Shown in pieces: positions 44,723 through 53,038 of a DNA stretch of 64,000 bases. Below the pieces are notes generated by a model. It saw nothing but the letters and a program-made list of their open reading frames with translations, was not told the DNA's origin and ran no database searches. The translations under genes were made by a program, and so were the position numbers. Location: the NCBI GenBank assembly GCA_029202385.1, contig CP119314.1, positions 1,986,501 to 2,050,500 on the forward strand, in the 5' to 3' direction. This stretch comes from Candidatus Sphingomonas phytovorans. GTDB lineage: Bacteria; Pseudomonadota; Alphaproteobacteria; Sphingomonadales; Sphingomonadaceae. Numbering within the stretch: position 1 is the first letter of the stretch; each line of letters starts with the position of its first letter.

Positions 44723-46231
44723 TCAGGCATCGACGCCCAGCCTCTGGATCTTGTGGTTGCCGGTAGCGAGCGCGACGTTCTTCGTCTCCATGTAGAAGTC
44801 GAAGCTCCAATCGCCCCCGTCGCGCCCGATGCCGCTGGCCTTCATCCCGCCGAACGGCGCCGGCAGGTGGCGGACATTCTCGCTATTGACCCAGATCATG
44901 CCCGCTTCGACCGCGTTCGACACGCGCAGCGCGCGGCTTAGGTCGCGAGTCCAGATATAGGCAGCCAGACCGTAATCCACCGCATTGGCCTTGGCGATCG
45001 CGTCCGCCTCGTCCTCGAACGGGATGACGGTGAGAACCGGTCCGAAAATCTCCTCCCGTGCGATCCGCATCTCGATATCGGCATTGGTGTAGAGTGTCGG
45101 CGAATAGAAATAGCCCCCGCCTGCCAGCCGCTTGCCCCCCACCGCGATCGTCGCGCCATCGGCGGTCGCGACATCGGCATAGCCCGACACCTTGGCGAGA
45201 TGGCGCTCGTGGATCAGCGGCCCAACCTCGGTTGCCGAGTCGAACGGGTCGCCGACCTTCAGCTGACGCACGCGCTCCGCCAGCCGTGCGACGAACGTGT
45301 CGTGGATCGAGCGCTGGACGAGGAAACGCGATGACGAGGTGCAGCGCTGGCCGTTCAGCGAGTAGATCATGAACACCACCGCATCGAGCGCGCGATCGAG
45401 ATCGGCGTCGTCGAACACCACCACCGGGTTCTTGCCGCCCAGTTCGAAATGGACTCGCTTCAACGTATCCGCGCCCTGCTTCATGATCGCGCTGCCGGTT
45501 TTCGATTCACCCACGAACGCCACCGCCTTGATATCGGGGTGCTCGGTCAGGCGGCGGCCAGTCGTCTCGCCCAGCCCGTTGATCGAGTTGAACACGCCGG
45601 CGGGCAGCCCCGCCTCGTGCGCGATCTCCACCAGCAGGCGCGCGGAATAAGGCGACCACTCCGCCGGCTTGTGGACGACGGTGCAACCCGCCGCGAGCGC
45701 CGGCGCGATCTTCCAGGTCGAGAGCATGAAAGGCGTGTTCCACGGCGTGATCACCGCGACCGGGCCGATCGGATAGCGCGTCGTGAAGTTGAGGTGTTCC
45801 GCAGTCGGAAGCGCCTGGCCATCGGCGGCGGCTGGTGCGCGATCGGCGAAGAAGCGGAAGTTCTCCGCACCGCGCAACGCCGCCTTGGACATGAAGCGCC
45901 ACGCCTGACCTGCGTCGAGACACTCGACCGCCGCGATTTCCTCCGCGCGCGCCTCGATCAGATCGGCCACGCGGTGCAGGATCGCCTTGCGCTTCTCGCC
46001 GGAGGTTCCAGCCCAGCCCGGGAAAGCGCGTTTCGCCGCCGCGACCGCGCTGTTCAACTCGGCCTCGCTCGCATCGCGGGCCTCACCCAGCACCACGCCG
46101 GTCGAAGGGTCGTTGATCGGGAACAATGTCCCCTCGCCCGCGACCGACGCGCCATCGACGAAGTGGCCGAGCGGCTGTTGGGTGAAAGGGGCAATGGCCC
46201 CCATGGCGATCTTCCGACGATCAGGTTGCAT
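44723..46231 (-). CDS. hpaE: 5-carboxymethyl-2-hydroxymuconate semialdehyde dehydrogenase
   Basis: A 502-residue aldehyde dehydrogenase. The catalytic Glu is in HFELGGKNPV and the Cys in GQRCTSSSRFLVQRS; this Cys neighbourhood and the ending DWSFDFYMETKNVALA are typical of HpaE and related 2-hydroxymuconate semialdehyde dehydrogenases. HpaE oxidises the ring-cleavage product of homoprotocatechuate to the tricarboxylate. GGAG lies 7 bases before the ATG at 46231. It is divergent from the HpaG1 gene across a promoter with two MarR-type motifs. Confidence 0.83.
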   Translation of the reverse strand: MQPDRRKIAMGAIAPFTQQPLGHFVDGASVAGEGTLFPINDPSTGVVLGEARDASEAELNSAVAAAKRAFPGWAGTSGEKRKAILHRVADLIEARAEEIAAVECLDAGQAWRFMSKAALRGAENFRFFADRAPAAADGQALPTAEHLNFTTRYPIGPVAVITPWNTPFMLSTWKIAPALAAGCTVVHKPAEWSPYSARLLVEIAHEAGLPAGVFNSINGLGETTGRRLTEHPDIKAVAFVGESKTGSAIMKQGADTLKRVHFELGGKNPVVVFDDADLDRALDAVVFMIYSLNGQRCTSSSRFLVQRSIHDTFVARLAERVRQLKVGDPFDSATEVGPLIHERHLAKVSGYADVATADGATIAVGGKRLAGGGYFYSPTLYTNADIEMRIAREEIFGPVLTVIPFEDEADAIAKANAVDYGLAAYIWTRDLSRALRVSNAVEAGMIWVNSENVRHLPAPFGGMKASGIGRDGGDWSFDFYMETKNVALATGNHKIQRLGVDA

Positions 46232-46248
46232 GACAACTCCGCAATTGA

Positions 46249-46260
46249 TTATCGTGTTAA
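46249..46260. promoter_or_regulatory. Weak copy of the ATAACATGTTAT motif (hpaE side)
   Basis: TTATCGTGTTAA matches the 12-bp palindrome at 8 positions, 18 bases before the hpaE start. Alone it would not be convincing; it is 80 bases from the better copy at 46329. Confidence 0.3.
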
Positions 46261-46280
46261 GTATCTCGCCAAATCGCCGC

Positions 46281-46298
46281 CGTCAAACCGATTTGACG
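46281..46298. promoter_or_regulatory. CGTCAAA-N4-TTTGACG palindrome
   Basis: Perfect 7-bp arms with a four-base centre in the middle of the hpaE/hpaG1 divergent promoter, between the two copies of the MarR-type motif. It differs from them, so a second regulator may act here. No second copy was found in the window. Confidence 0.4.
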
Positions 46299-46328
46299 TG
46301 CTGCGCCCCCGTGGACATGGCTTGACGC

Positions 46329-46340
46329 TTATCATGTTAA
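46329..46340. promoter_or_regulatory. ATAACATGTTAT-type operator (hpaG1 side)
   Basis: TTATCATGTTAA matches the 12-bp palindrome at 10 of 12 positions, 38 bases before the hpaG1 start. A position overlapping the promoter suits a repressor. Confidence 0.45.
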
Positions 46341-46377
46341 ATATTACGCCTTCCATCATGAGGGATGAGAGGAAAGC

Positions 46378-46983
46378 ATGATCGGCGGAACCGCCTATGG
46401 CGTGGCATTGAACGATCGCGCGCACCTGGCAGAGCTGGCCGAGGCGCTGACGCAGGCGCCCTATGGCAAGCCGCCCGTCGCGCCGATTCTCTATGTGAAG
46501 CCGCGCAATTGTTTTGCCGCCAACCGATCGGTGGTGACGATACCGGCCGATGTTGCGGAAGTTGCGGTAGGCGCAACTATCGCAATCGAGCGGTCGATGG
46601 CCGGTGAATCCCTCGCACGGGTGGCGATCGACTTGTTCGTGCCACACGCCAGCTTCTATCGCCCAGCGATCGCCGAGCGTTGCCGAGACGGCTTCCTGCC
46701 ACTCGGCCCGGCAGTCGCGATGCCCGCCAATCTCGCCACAATGGAGATCATAACCTGCATCGCCGGTGTGGAGCGGCATCGCTGGAACCTCTCGCGACTG
46801 GTGCGCGATCCGGCGACGCTCGATCGCGACGTTTCGACCTTCATGACGCTGGCGCCCGGCGATATTCTGCTGTCCGGCATTGCCGGCGACGCGCCGGTCG
46901 CGCGCGCGGGTGAGATTATCGAGGTGATCGCCGAGGGGTTTCCCCTGCTCACGGTCGCGCTCATCGCGGAACAGCAAGCATGA
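46378..46983 (+). CDS. hpaG1: HpaG1-type isomerase/decarboxylase half
   Basis: A 201-residue FAH-fold protein corresponding to the N-terminal repeat of E. coli HpaG. Marks are ILYVKPRNCFAANR near the N terminus and the terminal TFMTLAPGDILLSGIAGDAP. HpaG decarboxylates 5-oxo-pent-3-ene-1,2,5-tricarboxylate and isomerises the product. The gene overlaps the HpaG2 gene by four bases (ATGA), so the two halves are made together, perhaps as a heteromer. GAGGAAAGC precedes the ATG. First gene of the operon running to the GST. Confidence 0.83.
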   Translation: MIGGTAYGVALNDRAHLAELAEALTQAPYGKPPVAPILYVKPRNCFAANRSVVTIPADVAEVAVGATIAIERSMAGESLARVAIDLFVPHASFYRPAIAERCRDGFLPLGPAVAMPANLATMEIITCIAGVERHRWNLSRLVRDPATLDRDVSTFMTLAPGDILLSGIAGDAPVARAGEIIEVIAEGFPLLTVALIAEQQA

Positions 46984-47732
46984 AGCACATCCGACTGATC
47001 CATGCCGGACACGAGCAATGGGGTGTCGTCACATCGGACGAGGCCGCGATCACGCTCGCCAATGGAACGCATGTTCGCTGGGACGAAATCACGCTGCTGC
47101 CGCCGGCGACACCTGGCGCGACGATCTTCGCGCTGGGATTGAACTACGCCGATCATTCGGCGGAACTCGGCTTCAAGCCGCCGTCGCAGCCGCTCGTCTT
47201 CCTCAAGGGACCGAACGGCTTTGTCGCCCACGGCGGCGTTTCGCCCAAGCCGCGCGACGCCGATCAGATGCACCCGGAGTGCGAACTGGTCGCGGTGATC
47301 GGGCGGACGGCACGGCATGTCGCCGCGCGCGATGCGCTCGATCATGTCAGCGGCTACTCGATCGCCTGCGACTATGCCGTGCGCGAGTTTCTGGAGAATT
47401 ATTACCGCCCGAATCTGCGCGTGAAGAACCGCGACGCGCTGACCCCGCTCGGCCCGTGGGTGGTGGACGCGGCGGACGTCGGCGATCCGCAGGCATTGGC
47501 GCTCTCCACCACGGTCAACGGGACAAAAGTCCAGTCGGGTGCGACCGCCGACATGGTATTCCCGGTCGCGGAACTGATCGCCTATCTCTCCTCCTTCATG
47601 ACGCTTTCGCCCGGCGACATGATCCTGACCGGCACGCCGCACGGCGTTCATTTCGTCAGCGAAGGCGATGAAGTGGCATGCGAAATCGACCGTGTCGGGC
47701 GCCTCGTCCATCGCGTGGGGTTGCAGCCATGA
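46980..47732 (+). CDS. hpaG2: HpaG2-type isomerase/decarboxylase half
   Basis: A 250-residue FAH-superfamily enzyme, the counterpart of the C-terminal repeat of HpaG. Marks are ALGLNYADHSAELG (substrate loop), PLVFLKGPN, HPECELVAVIG (metal Glu), and LSPGDMILTGTPHGV. All metal ligands expected for an active enzyme are present, so this is likely the catalytic half. Its stop overlaps the start of the LigA-like gene. Confidence 0.87.
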   Translation: MKHIRLIHAGHEQWGVVTSDEAAITLANGTHVRWDEITLLPPATPGATIFALGLNYADHSAELGFKPPSQPLVFLKGPNGFVAHGGVSPKPRDADQMHPECELVAVIGRTARHVAARDALDHVSGYSIACDYAVREFLENYYRPNLRVKNRDALTPLGPWVVDAADVGDPQALALSTTVNGTKVQSGATADMVFPVAELIAYLSSFMTLSPGDMILTGTPHGVHFVSEGDEVACEIDRVGRLVHRVGLQP

Positions 47733-48055
47733 GCCTCTACCAGTTGCAGAAACTGCTCTTCGAACTGAACCGCGACCAATCCCTGCAAGCCGCCTTCACC
47801 AGTGATGCGGCGGCGGTGAGCGACCGTTACGAACTGACCGGGGAAGAACGTGCCGCCATCCTGGAGCCGGACATCGGCCTGCTCTACGTGCTCGGGGTCA
47901 ACGGACAGATCCTGATGCATTTCGCCGCATTCAGCCAGATCGAATGGTCCGACTATCTCCAGCGGATGCGCGACGGCGTGCGGATACATGGCCCGGTCCG
48001 TGCCGGAGTCTATGCGATGACAACCGATATCGATGAGAAGGTGGCTGGAGTATGA
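47729..48055 (+). CDS. LigA-like small subunit of extradiol dioxygenase
   Basis: A 108-residue helical protein of the LigA superfamily (alpha subunit of protocatechuate 4,5-dioxygenase): opening SLYQLQKLLFELNRD, then LTGEERAAILEPDIGLLYVL and GVNGQILMHFAAFSQIEWSD. LigA subunits cover the active site of the LigB subunit. It overlaps the LigB-type gene by four bases, so the enzyme is probably an alpha2beta2 complex. Classical HpaD enzymes have no such subunit, which is unusual for the pathway. Confidence 0.82.
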   Translation: MSLYQLQKLLFELNRDQSLQAAFTSDAAAVSDRYELTGEERAAILEPDIGLLYVLGVNGQILMHFAAFSQIEWSDYLQRMRDGVRIHGPVRAGVYAMTTDIDEKVAGV

Positions 48056-48870
48056 CACTCGTCTTCAGCGGAATTTGCAGCCACGGTCCCGGAATCACCG
48101 GCCGCGCCGACCTCGCTCCGCCTGAGTTGCGCGACCCGTTCTATGCGGCCTTTCGCGAGATGCGCACGGCGATCTGCGCGACAGGAGCTGAAGTACTGAT
48201 CGTCATCGCGGCGGAGCATTTCGCCAATTTCTTCATGAACAACATGCCGGCCTATGCGATCGGCGCGGCGGATCACTATGACGGCCCGATCGAGAATCCG
48301 GACTGGTTGCGCATCCCGCGCCAGCGCATCCGTGGCGACGCCGACCTGTCGCGCCGCTTGATCGCCGAGGTCCAGCAGACGGTCGACGTCGCCTATGCCG
48401 AGGAATGGAAATTCGACCACGGCATCATGGTGCCACTGCATTTCCTGGATCCCGGGAACGAGCTGACGGTGATCCCGGCCAACATCAATTGCCAGGGGCC
48501 GCCCCTCACCCCCTTGCACCGCGCCTACGCCTTCGGACGCGCGCTGCGCCGCGCCGCCGACAAGGTTCCGCAGCGGATCGCGCTGGTCGGGACCGGTGGC
48601 ATCTCGCACTGGCCGGCGACACCCGATAGCGGGCGGATCAACGAGGCATGGGATCGCGATTTCCTCGAGCGCTGGTCGTCCGGCGACGAGGCGCGGATGA
48701 CGGATTACACCGATGCGGAAACCTATGCCGATGGCGGCCAGGGCGGGTATGAAATCCGCACGCTGATCGCCGCAGCCGCGGCTGCCGGCGGCAGGGGCCA
48801 TATCGATTTCTATCGACCGATCCCGATTTTCAGCACCGGCTGCGTGATCGGCCGGTCGGAGATCGCGTGA
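48052..48870 (+). CDS. LigB-type extradiol dioxygenase, probable homoprotocatechuate 2,3-dioxygenase
   Basis: A 272-residue class III extradiol dioxygenase. Iron-ligand regions are FSGICSHGPGITG (His11) and AAEHFANFFMNN (near residue 57); the acid-base His is probably in GTGGISHWPAT. It sits between the HpaG pair and HpaF, so its substrate should be homoprotocatechuate (3,4-dihydroxyphenylacetate) or a close relative. E. coli HpaD is also a LigB-superfamily enzyme. The neighbours support the assignment; the protein itself is not diagnostic of the substrate. Confidence 0.78.
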   Translation: MTLVFSGICSHGPGITGRADLAPPELRDPFYAAFREMRTAICATGAEVLIVIAAEHFANFFMNNMPAYAIGAADHYDGPIENPDWLRIPRQRIRGDADLSRRLIAEVQQTVDVAYAEEWKFDHGIMVPLHFLDPGNELTVIPANINCQGPPLTPLHRAYAFGRALRRAADKVPQRIALVGTGGISHWPATPDSGRINEAWDRDFLERWSSGDEARMTDYTDAETYADGGQGGYEIRTLIAAAAAAGGRGHIDFYRPIPIFSTGCVIGRSEIA

Positions 48871-49259
48871 TGGCACATGCCACCATCGAATGGACCGCCA
48901 ATTTGGAAGGCGCGTTCGATCTTGGCGGTCTGCTGTCGCTGATCGCGGCCGAGATGCGCGAGCGTTCGGGCGACGTGTTCCCGGTCGGCGGCATCCGGGT
49001 GCGTGCGATCCGGCTGACCGACTATGTCATCGCCGACGGCAATTGCGCAGACGATGCCTTCATCAATATCGACGTGAAGATGGGGGTGGGCCGCGATGCT
49101 GCGTTCAAGCAGGCATTCTTCAACCAGATGTTCGACGCGGTGAAGGCATTCCTCGGCGATCTGTTCGAACACCGCCCCCTCGCCCTCTCGCTCTATGTCG
49201 AGGAAGCGGAAGGGTGGAAGCACAACACCATCCACCACCGCCTCACTGCACGGAAATGA
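48870..49259 (+). CDS. hpaF: 5-carboxymethyl-2-hydroxymuconate delta-isomerase
   Basis: A 129-residue protein of the tautomerase superfamily (CHMI). Its body matches HpaF throughout: VFPVGGIRVRAIRLTDYVIADG, then AFINIDVKMGVGRD, FNQMFDAVKAFLGDLF and ALSLYVEEAE. Known CHMI enzymes start with Met-Pro and use the exposed Pro1 as the catalytic base. Here the second residue is Ala (MAHATIEW), from the ATG at 48870; a GTG codon just before it gives no Pro either. So either activity uses another residue or the isomerase is impaired. It overlaps the dioxygenase stop (TGATG). Confidence 0.83.
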   Translation: MAHATIEWTANLEGAFDLGGLLSLIAAEMRERSGDVFPVGGIRVRAIRLTDYVIADGNCADDAFINIDVKMGVGRDAAFKQAFFNQMFDAVKAFLGDLFEHRPLALSLYVEEAEGWKHNTIHHRLTARK

Positions 49260-49267
49260 CCTGAACC

Positions 49268-50074
49268 ATGGCTCTCTCTCCCGACTTGATCGAGCAACTC
49301 GCCGACGAACTGCACGAGGCTGAACGCACCCGCAGCCAGATCACGCAATTCTCGCTGCGCCACCCCGAGATCACGATCGAGGATGCCTATGCCGTCCAGC
49401 GCGCCTGGACCCGGCGCAAGATCGCCGAGGGGCGGAAGGCCATCGGTCACAAGATCGGGCTGACCAGCCGCGCCATGCAGCGCTCATCCAATATCGACGA
49501 GCCGGACTATGGCCTGCTGCTCGACGACATGCTGTTCCCCGACGGGCGCGACATTCCGGTCGAACGCTTCATCCTGCCGCGCGTCGAGGTGGAACTCGCC
49601 TTCCGCCTGAAGCAACCGCTGCGCGGGCCGGACTGCACGCTGTTCGATGTCCTCGACGCGGTGGACTATATCGTCCCGGCAATCGAGATCATCGACGCGC
49701 GGATCGAACAGATCGATCGCGCCTCCGGTACGACGCGCAAGGTGTTCGATACGATTTCGGACAACGCGGCCAATGCCGGGCTGGTGCTTGGCGGGCGGCC
49801 GATCCGGCCCGGTGACGTTGATCTGCGCTGGGTCTCGGCGCTGATCTACCGCAACGGCGTGATCGAGGATTCAGGCGTGGCGGCCGCCGTGCTCGGACAT
49901 CCGGCGCTCGGCCCCGCCTGGCTCGCCAACAAACTCCACCCTTATGGCGAAACGCTGGAGGCCGGCGAGATCATCCTCGGCGGCAGCTTCACCGCGCCAG
50001 TTCCGGCGCGCGCGGGCGACACCTTCCATGTCGATTTCGGTCCGCTCGGCGCGATTTCGGTGCGCTTCGCATGA
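49268..50074 (+). CDS. hpaH: 2-oxo-hept-4-ene-1,7-dioate hydratase
   Basis: A 268-residue enzyme of the hydratase/decarboxylase branch of the FAH fold. Marks are [22 protein letters not shown] and the metal-ligand run [14 protein letters not shown], then [16 protein letters not shown] and the closing [12 protein letters not shown]. HpaH adds water to 2-oxohept-4-ene-1,7-dioate before aldol cleavage. It is 8 bases after hpaF and overlaps hpaI by four bases. Confidence 0.9.
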   Translation: MALSPDLIEQLADELHEAERTRSQITQFSLRHPEITIEDAYAVQRAWTRRKIAEGRKAIGHKIGLTSRAMQRSSNIDEPDYGLLLDDMLFPDGRDIPVERFILPRVEVELAFRLKQPLRGPDCTLFDVLDAVDYIVPAIEIIDARIEQIDRASGTTRKVFDTISDNAANAGLVLGGRPIRPGDVDLRWVSALIYRNGVIEDSGVAAAVLGHPALGPAWLANKLHPYGETLEAGEIILGGSFTAPVPARAGDTFHVDFGPLGAISVRFA

Positions 50075-50829
50075 GCGCGTTTCGTGAATGGATCGACTCG
50101 GCGCCCGGCGCCCGGCTCGGTCTGTGGCAAGCGCTCGTCTCGCCCTACACAACGGAGATCTGCGCGACCCTGGGCTTCGACTGGCTGCTGTTCGACGGCG
50201 AACACGCCCCCAATACCGCGCAGACGCTGCTTGCCCAGCTTCAGGCGACCGCCCCCTACCCCGTCCACGCCATCGCGCGGCCGCCAGCGGGCGATGCGGT
50301 CAACATCAAGCAATATCTCGACCTCGGTTTCGGCTCCTTGCTGATCCCGATGGTCGAAAGCGCCGAGCAGGCACGCGCGATCGTCGCCGCCTCGCGTTTC
50401 CCGCCACGGGGAATACGCGGCGTTGCCAGCTCGACCAGCCGCGCCTCGCGCTTCGGGGGGCAGGCCGACTATCTCGCCACGGCGCACGAGCGCGTCGGCA
50501 TCATCGTCCAGATCGAAAGCGGCACGGCCCTGGCCGCGGTCGATGAAATCGCGGCGGTCGACGGCGTCGACGGCCTGTTCATCGGCCCGGCCGATCTCGC
50601 CGCATCGCTCGGCCATCTCGGCAACCCGCGGGCACCCGAGGTGCAGGCAGCGATCGATCGCGCCTTTGCCGCGATCCACGCCGGCGGCAAGCCTGCCGGC
50701 ATCTTCGCGCTCGATGCGGAGGACGCCCGGGCCCGCGCCGCGCAGGGCTTCGCCTTCATTTCGGTGGGCACCGATATCGGCCTGCTCGCTGGCGGCGGAC
50801 GGGCACTGTTGCGGACCTGCCGCGGCTGA
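50071..50829 (+). CDS. hpaI: 4-hydroxy-2-oxoheptanedioate aldolase
   Basis: A 252-residue class II aldolase of the HpcH/HpaI family. Marks are [12 protein letters not shown] near residue 44 (Glu-His pair at the active site), [18 protein letters not shown] (metal Glu), and [14 protein letters not shown] (metal Asp). It splits 4-hydroxy-2-oxoheptanedioate to pyruvate and succinic semialdehyde. It overlaps hpaH and is followed by an aldehyde dehydrogenase that can oxidise the semialdehyde. Confidence 0.92.
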   Translation: MSAFREWIDSAPGARLGLWQALVSPYTTEICATLGFDWLLFDGEHAPNTAQTLLAQLQATAPYPVHAIARPPAGDAVNIKQYLDLGFGSLLIPMVESAEQARAIVAASRFPPRGIRGVASSTSRASRFGGQADYLATAHERVGIIVQIESGTALAAVDEIAAVDGVDGLFIGPADLAASLGHLGNPRAPEVQAAIDRAFAAIHAGGKPAGIFALDAEDARARAAQGFAFISVGTDIGLLAGGGRALLRTCRG

Positions 50830-50849
50830 ACATGACACTGGAGAAAGTG

Positions 50850-52259
50850 ATGACCTTTCAACTGACGATCGGTGGCCGGGAATCGCCGTGCGTCGAAACC
50901 TTCGCCGTGATCGATCCGGCGACCGGCCGCGAATTCGCGCAATGCCCGCTGGCAACCGTGGAGCATCTCGATCACGCGGTCGCCGCCGCGCGCGCTGCCT
51001 TTCCCGCCTGGTCCGCACTGCCGATCGATCAGCGCGCCACATTGCTCAACAGTTTCGCCGAGGCGCTGGCGGCTGAATGCGACGATCTCGCCGCACTCCT
51101 CTCGCGTGAGCAGGGCAAGCCGGTGCGGTCCGCGGTCGGCGAAATCCAGGGCTCGATCTACTGGATCCGCACCACCGCCGGTTTCCGTCCGCCTGTCGAG
51201 CGGATCGATCAGCCGGACGGTGGCCGCATCGAAATCCATCGCCGCCCGCTCGGCGTGGTCGGCTCGATTACGCCGTGGAACTTCCCGGTGATGATCGCGA
51301 TCTGGCACGTCATCCCTGCGCTGCTGGCCGGGAATACGGTGGTGCTGAAGCCGTCGCCCAACACGCCGCTCGCCACGCTGCGCATGGTGGAGATCGCCAA
51401 TCGCCATCTGCCGGCCGGCGTATGGAATGTAGTGACCGGCGATGTCGAGATCGGCTCCGGAATCGCCAGGCATCCGGACATCAACAAGGTGGTATTCACC
51501 GGCTCCACTCCCACCGGCCGCGCGATCATGCGCGATGGCGCGGGCAATCTGAAACGGCTGACGCTTGAGCTTGGCGGCAATGACGCCGCGATCGTCCTGG
51601 CCGACGCCGATGTCGATACGATCGCGCCACAGATCTTCGCCCATGCGTTTGGCAACAGCGGGCAGATCTGCGCCGCGATCAAGCGCGTCTATGTCCATGA
51701 CAGCCTGCACGACGCGCTGGCCGAACGGCTGGCCACATTGGCGGCTGCGGCAAAGGTCGGCCCGGGCGACGATCCCGACACACAATATGGCCCGGTGCAG
51801 AACCGGCGTCAGTTCGATTACGTCCGTGCATTGGCAAAGGACGCGCGGATTCAAGGCGGACGCTTCCTCGCCGGTGGCGAACCGCTGGCGGGCGACGGAT
51901 ATTTCTTCCCGCTCTCGGTGGTGGTGGACGTAACCGACGGTAACCGCATCGTTGACGAGGAACAGTTCGGCCCGGTGCTGCCGATCATCCGTTATTCGGA
52001 CGTGGAGGACGTGTTGGCGCGCGCCAATGCCGGCGAGAACGGCCTGGGCGGGTCGGTCTGGTCGGCCGATGTCGGTCGCGCGGCGGAACTCGCGCAGCGC
52101 CTGGAGTGCGGAACGGCATGGGTGAACCACCATGCCAAGATCTCGCCCGACATTCCCTTCGGCGGCGCCAAGCAATCCGGGATCGGTGTCGAATTCGGCC
52201 TGCACGGGCTGGACGAATATCTGCAATTGCAGACCGTCCGGCTCCCCGCCGGCGCATGA
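50850..52259 (+). CDS. Aldehyde dehydrogenase, last step of the homoprotocatechuate operon
   Basis: A 469-residue NAD(P)-dependent aldehyde dehydrogenase. The catalytic Glu is in TLELGGNDAAIV and the Cys in GNSGQICAAIKRVYV. The start at 50850 has GGAG 6 bases upstream, while the ATG at 50832 has none. Following hpaI, it probably oxidises succinic semialdehyde and would be redundant with gabD at 26.9 kb. Oxidation of an arylacetaldehyde made by the ThDP enzyme is an alternative. Confidence 0.82.
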   Translation: MTFQLTIGGRESPCVETFAVIDPATGREFAQCPLATVEHLDHAVAAARAAFPAWSALPIDQRATLLNSFAEALAAECDDLAALLSREQGKPVRSAVGEIQGSIYWIRTTAGFRPPVERIDQPDGGRIEIHRRPLGVVGSITPWNFPVMIAIWHVIPALLAGNTVVLKPSPNTPLATLRMVEIANRHLPAGVWNVVTGDVEIGSGIARHPDINKVVFTGSTPTGRAIMRDGAGNLKRLTLELGGNDAAIVLADADVDTIAPQIFAHAFGNSGQICAAIKRVYVHDSLHDALAERLATLAAAAKVGPGDDPDTQYGPVQNRRQFDYVRALAKDARIQGGRFLAGGEPLAGDGYFFPLSVVVDVTDGNRIVDEEQFGPVLPIIRYSDVEDVLARANAGENGLGGSVWSADVGRAAELAQRLECGTAWVNHHAKISPDIPFGGAKQSGIGVEFGLHGLDEYLQLQTVRLPAGA

Positions 52260-52281
52260 TCCCCGCCATACGGGCCGCATC

Positions 52282-52935
52282 ATGGACCTGACGCTCTATT
52301 TCTTTCCGGGCGCCTGCTCGCGCGTCACGATGACCGCGCTTGAGGCAACCGGCGCCCCCTATCGCGACCGACTGGTGAATGTCCGAACGGACGAGCAGAA
52401 AACGCCCGACTATCGTCGAGTCAATCCCAAGGGCAAGGTACCGGCGCTGGCGATCGACGGCCGGATCATGACCGAAAACGCCGCGATCCTCGTCTTTCTC
52501 GATCGCCAGTTCCCACAGGCCGGATTGCTGCCGCGCAGCACCGATCCCGTCACTGATATCGCACCGTTGACCGATCTGCTCTGGTGTTCCTCCACGCTGC
52601 ACCCGGCGATGCGCCAGATTCGTGCGCCGGACAAATATACCACCGGTGATCCGGCCGACGTGATGGCTGACGGGATGCGCAAGTTCGCCGCCGAATGCAC
52701 GCTCATCGCCGAAGGCGTGGATGGCCGCTGGTGGTATGGAGATCGCTGGTCGATCGTCGACGTCTATCTGTTCTGGTTGTGCAACGTCGCGGAGAAGGGC
52801 GGCTTCCCGCTGTCGGACTATCCGGCGATCGTCGATCATGCCGCGCGCGTGCGCCGGCTTGCGCCACTCCAGCGGGCGCTGGAACGCGAGCGCGCCGGGG
52901 CGGAGCGGCTGGCACTTACCGGCATTCAATACTGA
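52282..52935 (+). CDS. Glutathione S-transferase, beta-class-like
   Basis: A 217-residue GST. The thioredoxin-like N-terminal domain has the beta-class active-site phrase FFPGACSRVT (Cys12, Ser13) and the glutathione-binding NPKGKVPAL and ENAAILVFL. The C-terminal helical domain follows (GDRWSIVDVYLFWL). GSTs in aromatic operons isomerise or dethiolate intermediates or protect against quinones. The role here is not clear. It is 22 bases after the aldehyde dehydrogenase. Confidence 0.83.
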   Translation: MDLTLYFFPGACSRVTMTALEATGAPYRDRLVNVRTDEQKTPDYRRVNPKGKVPALAIDGRIMTENAAILVFLDRQFPQAGLLPRSTDPVTDIAPLTDLLWCSSTLHPAMRQIRAPDKYTTGDPADVMADGMRKFAAECTLIAEGVDGRWWYGDRWSIVDVYLFWLCNVAEKGGFPLSDYPAIVDHAARVRRLAPLQRALERERAGAERLALTGIQY

Positions 52936-52982
52936 AACCATACGCGTCGATTGTGCCGCATCGGCGGTTCGGCGCGCATGTT

Positions 52983-53019
52983 GTATCGCAATACGTTCCA
53001 ATGTATCGAATTACGATAC
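52983..53019. promoter_or_regulatory. Double GTATCG-type operator before the aminotransferase
   Basis: A partial site GTATCGCAATACG (52983-52995) and a full palindrome GTATCG-AATTA-CGATAC (53003-53019) lie 20 bases before the aminotransferase start. The full site has the same arms and spacing as the one at 31935-31951, and the partial site equals the first 13 bases of that one. Confidence 0.65.
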
Positions 53020-53038
53020 CAAAAAAGCGAGGGCCGAA

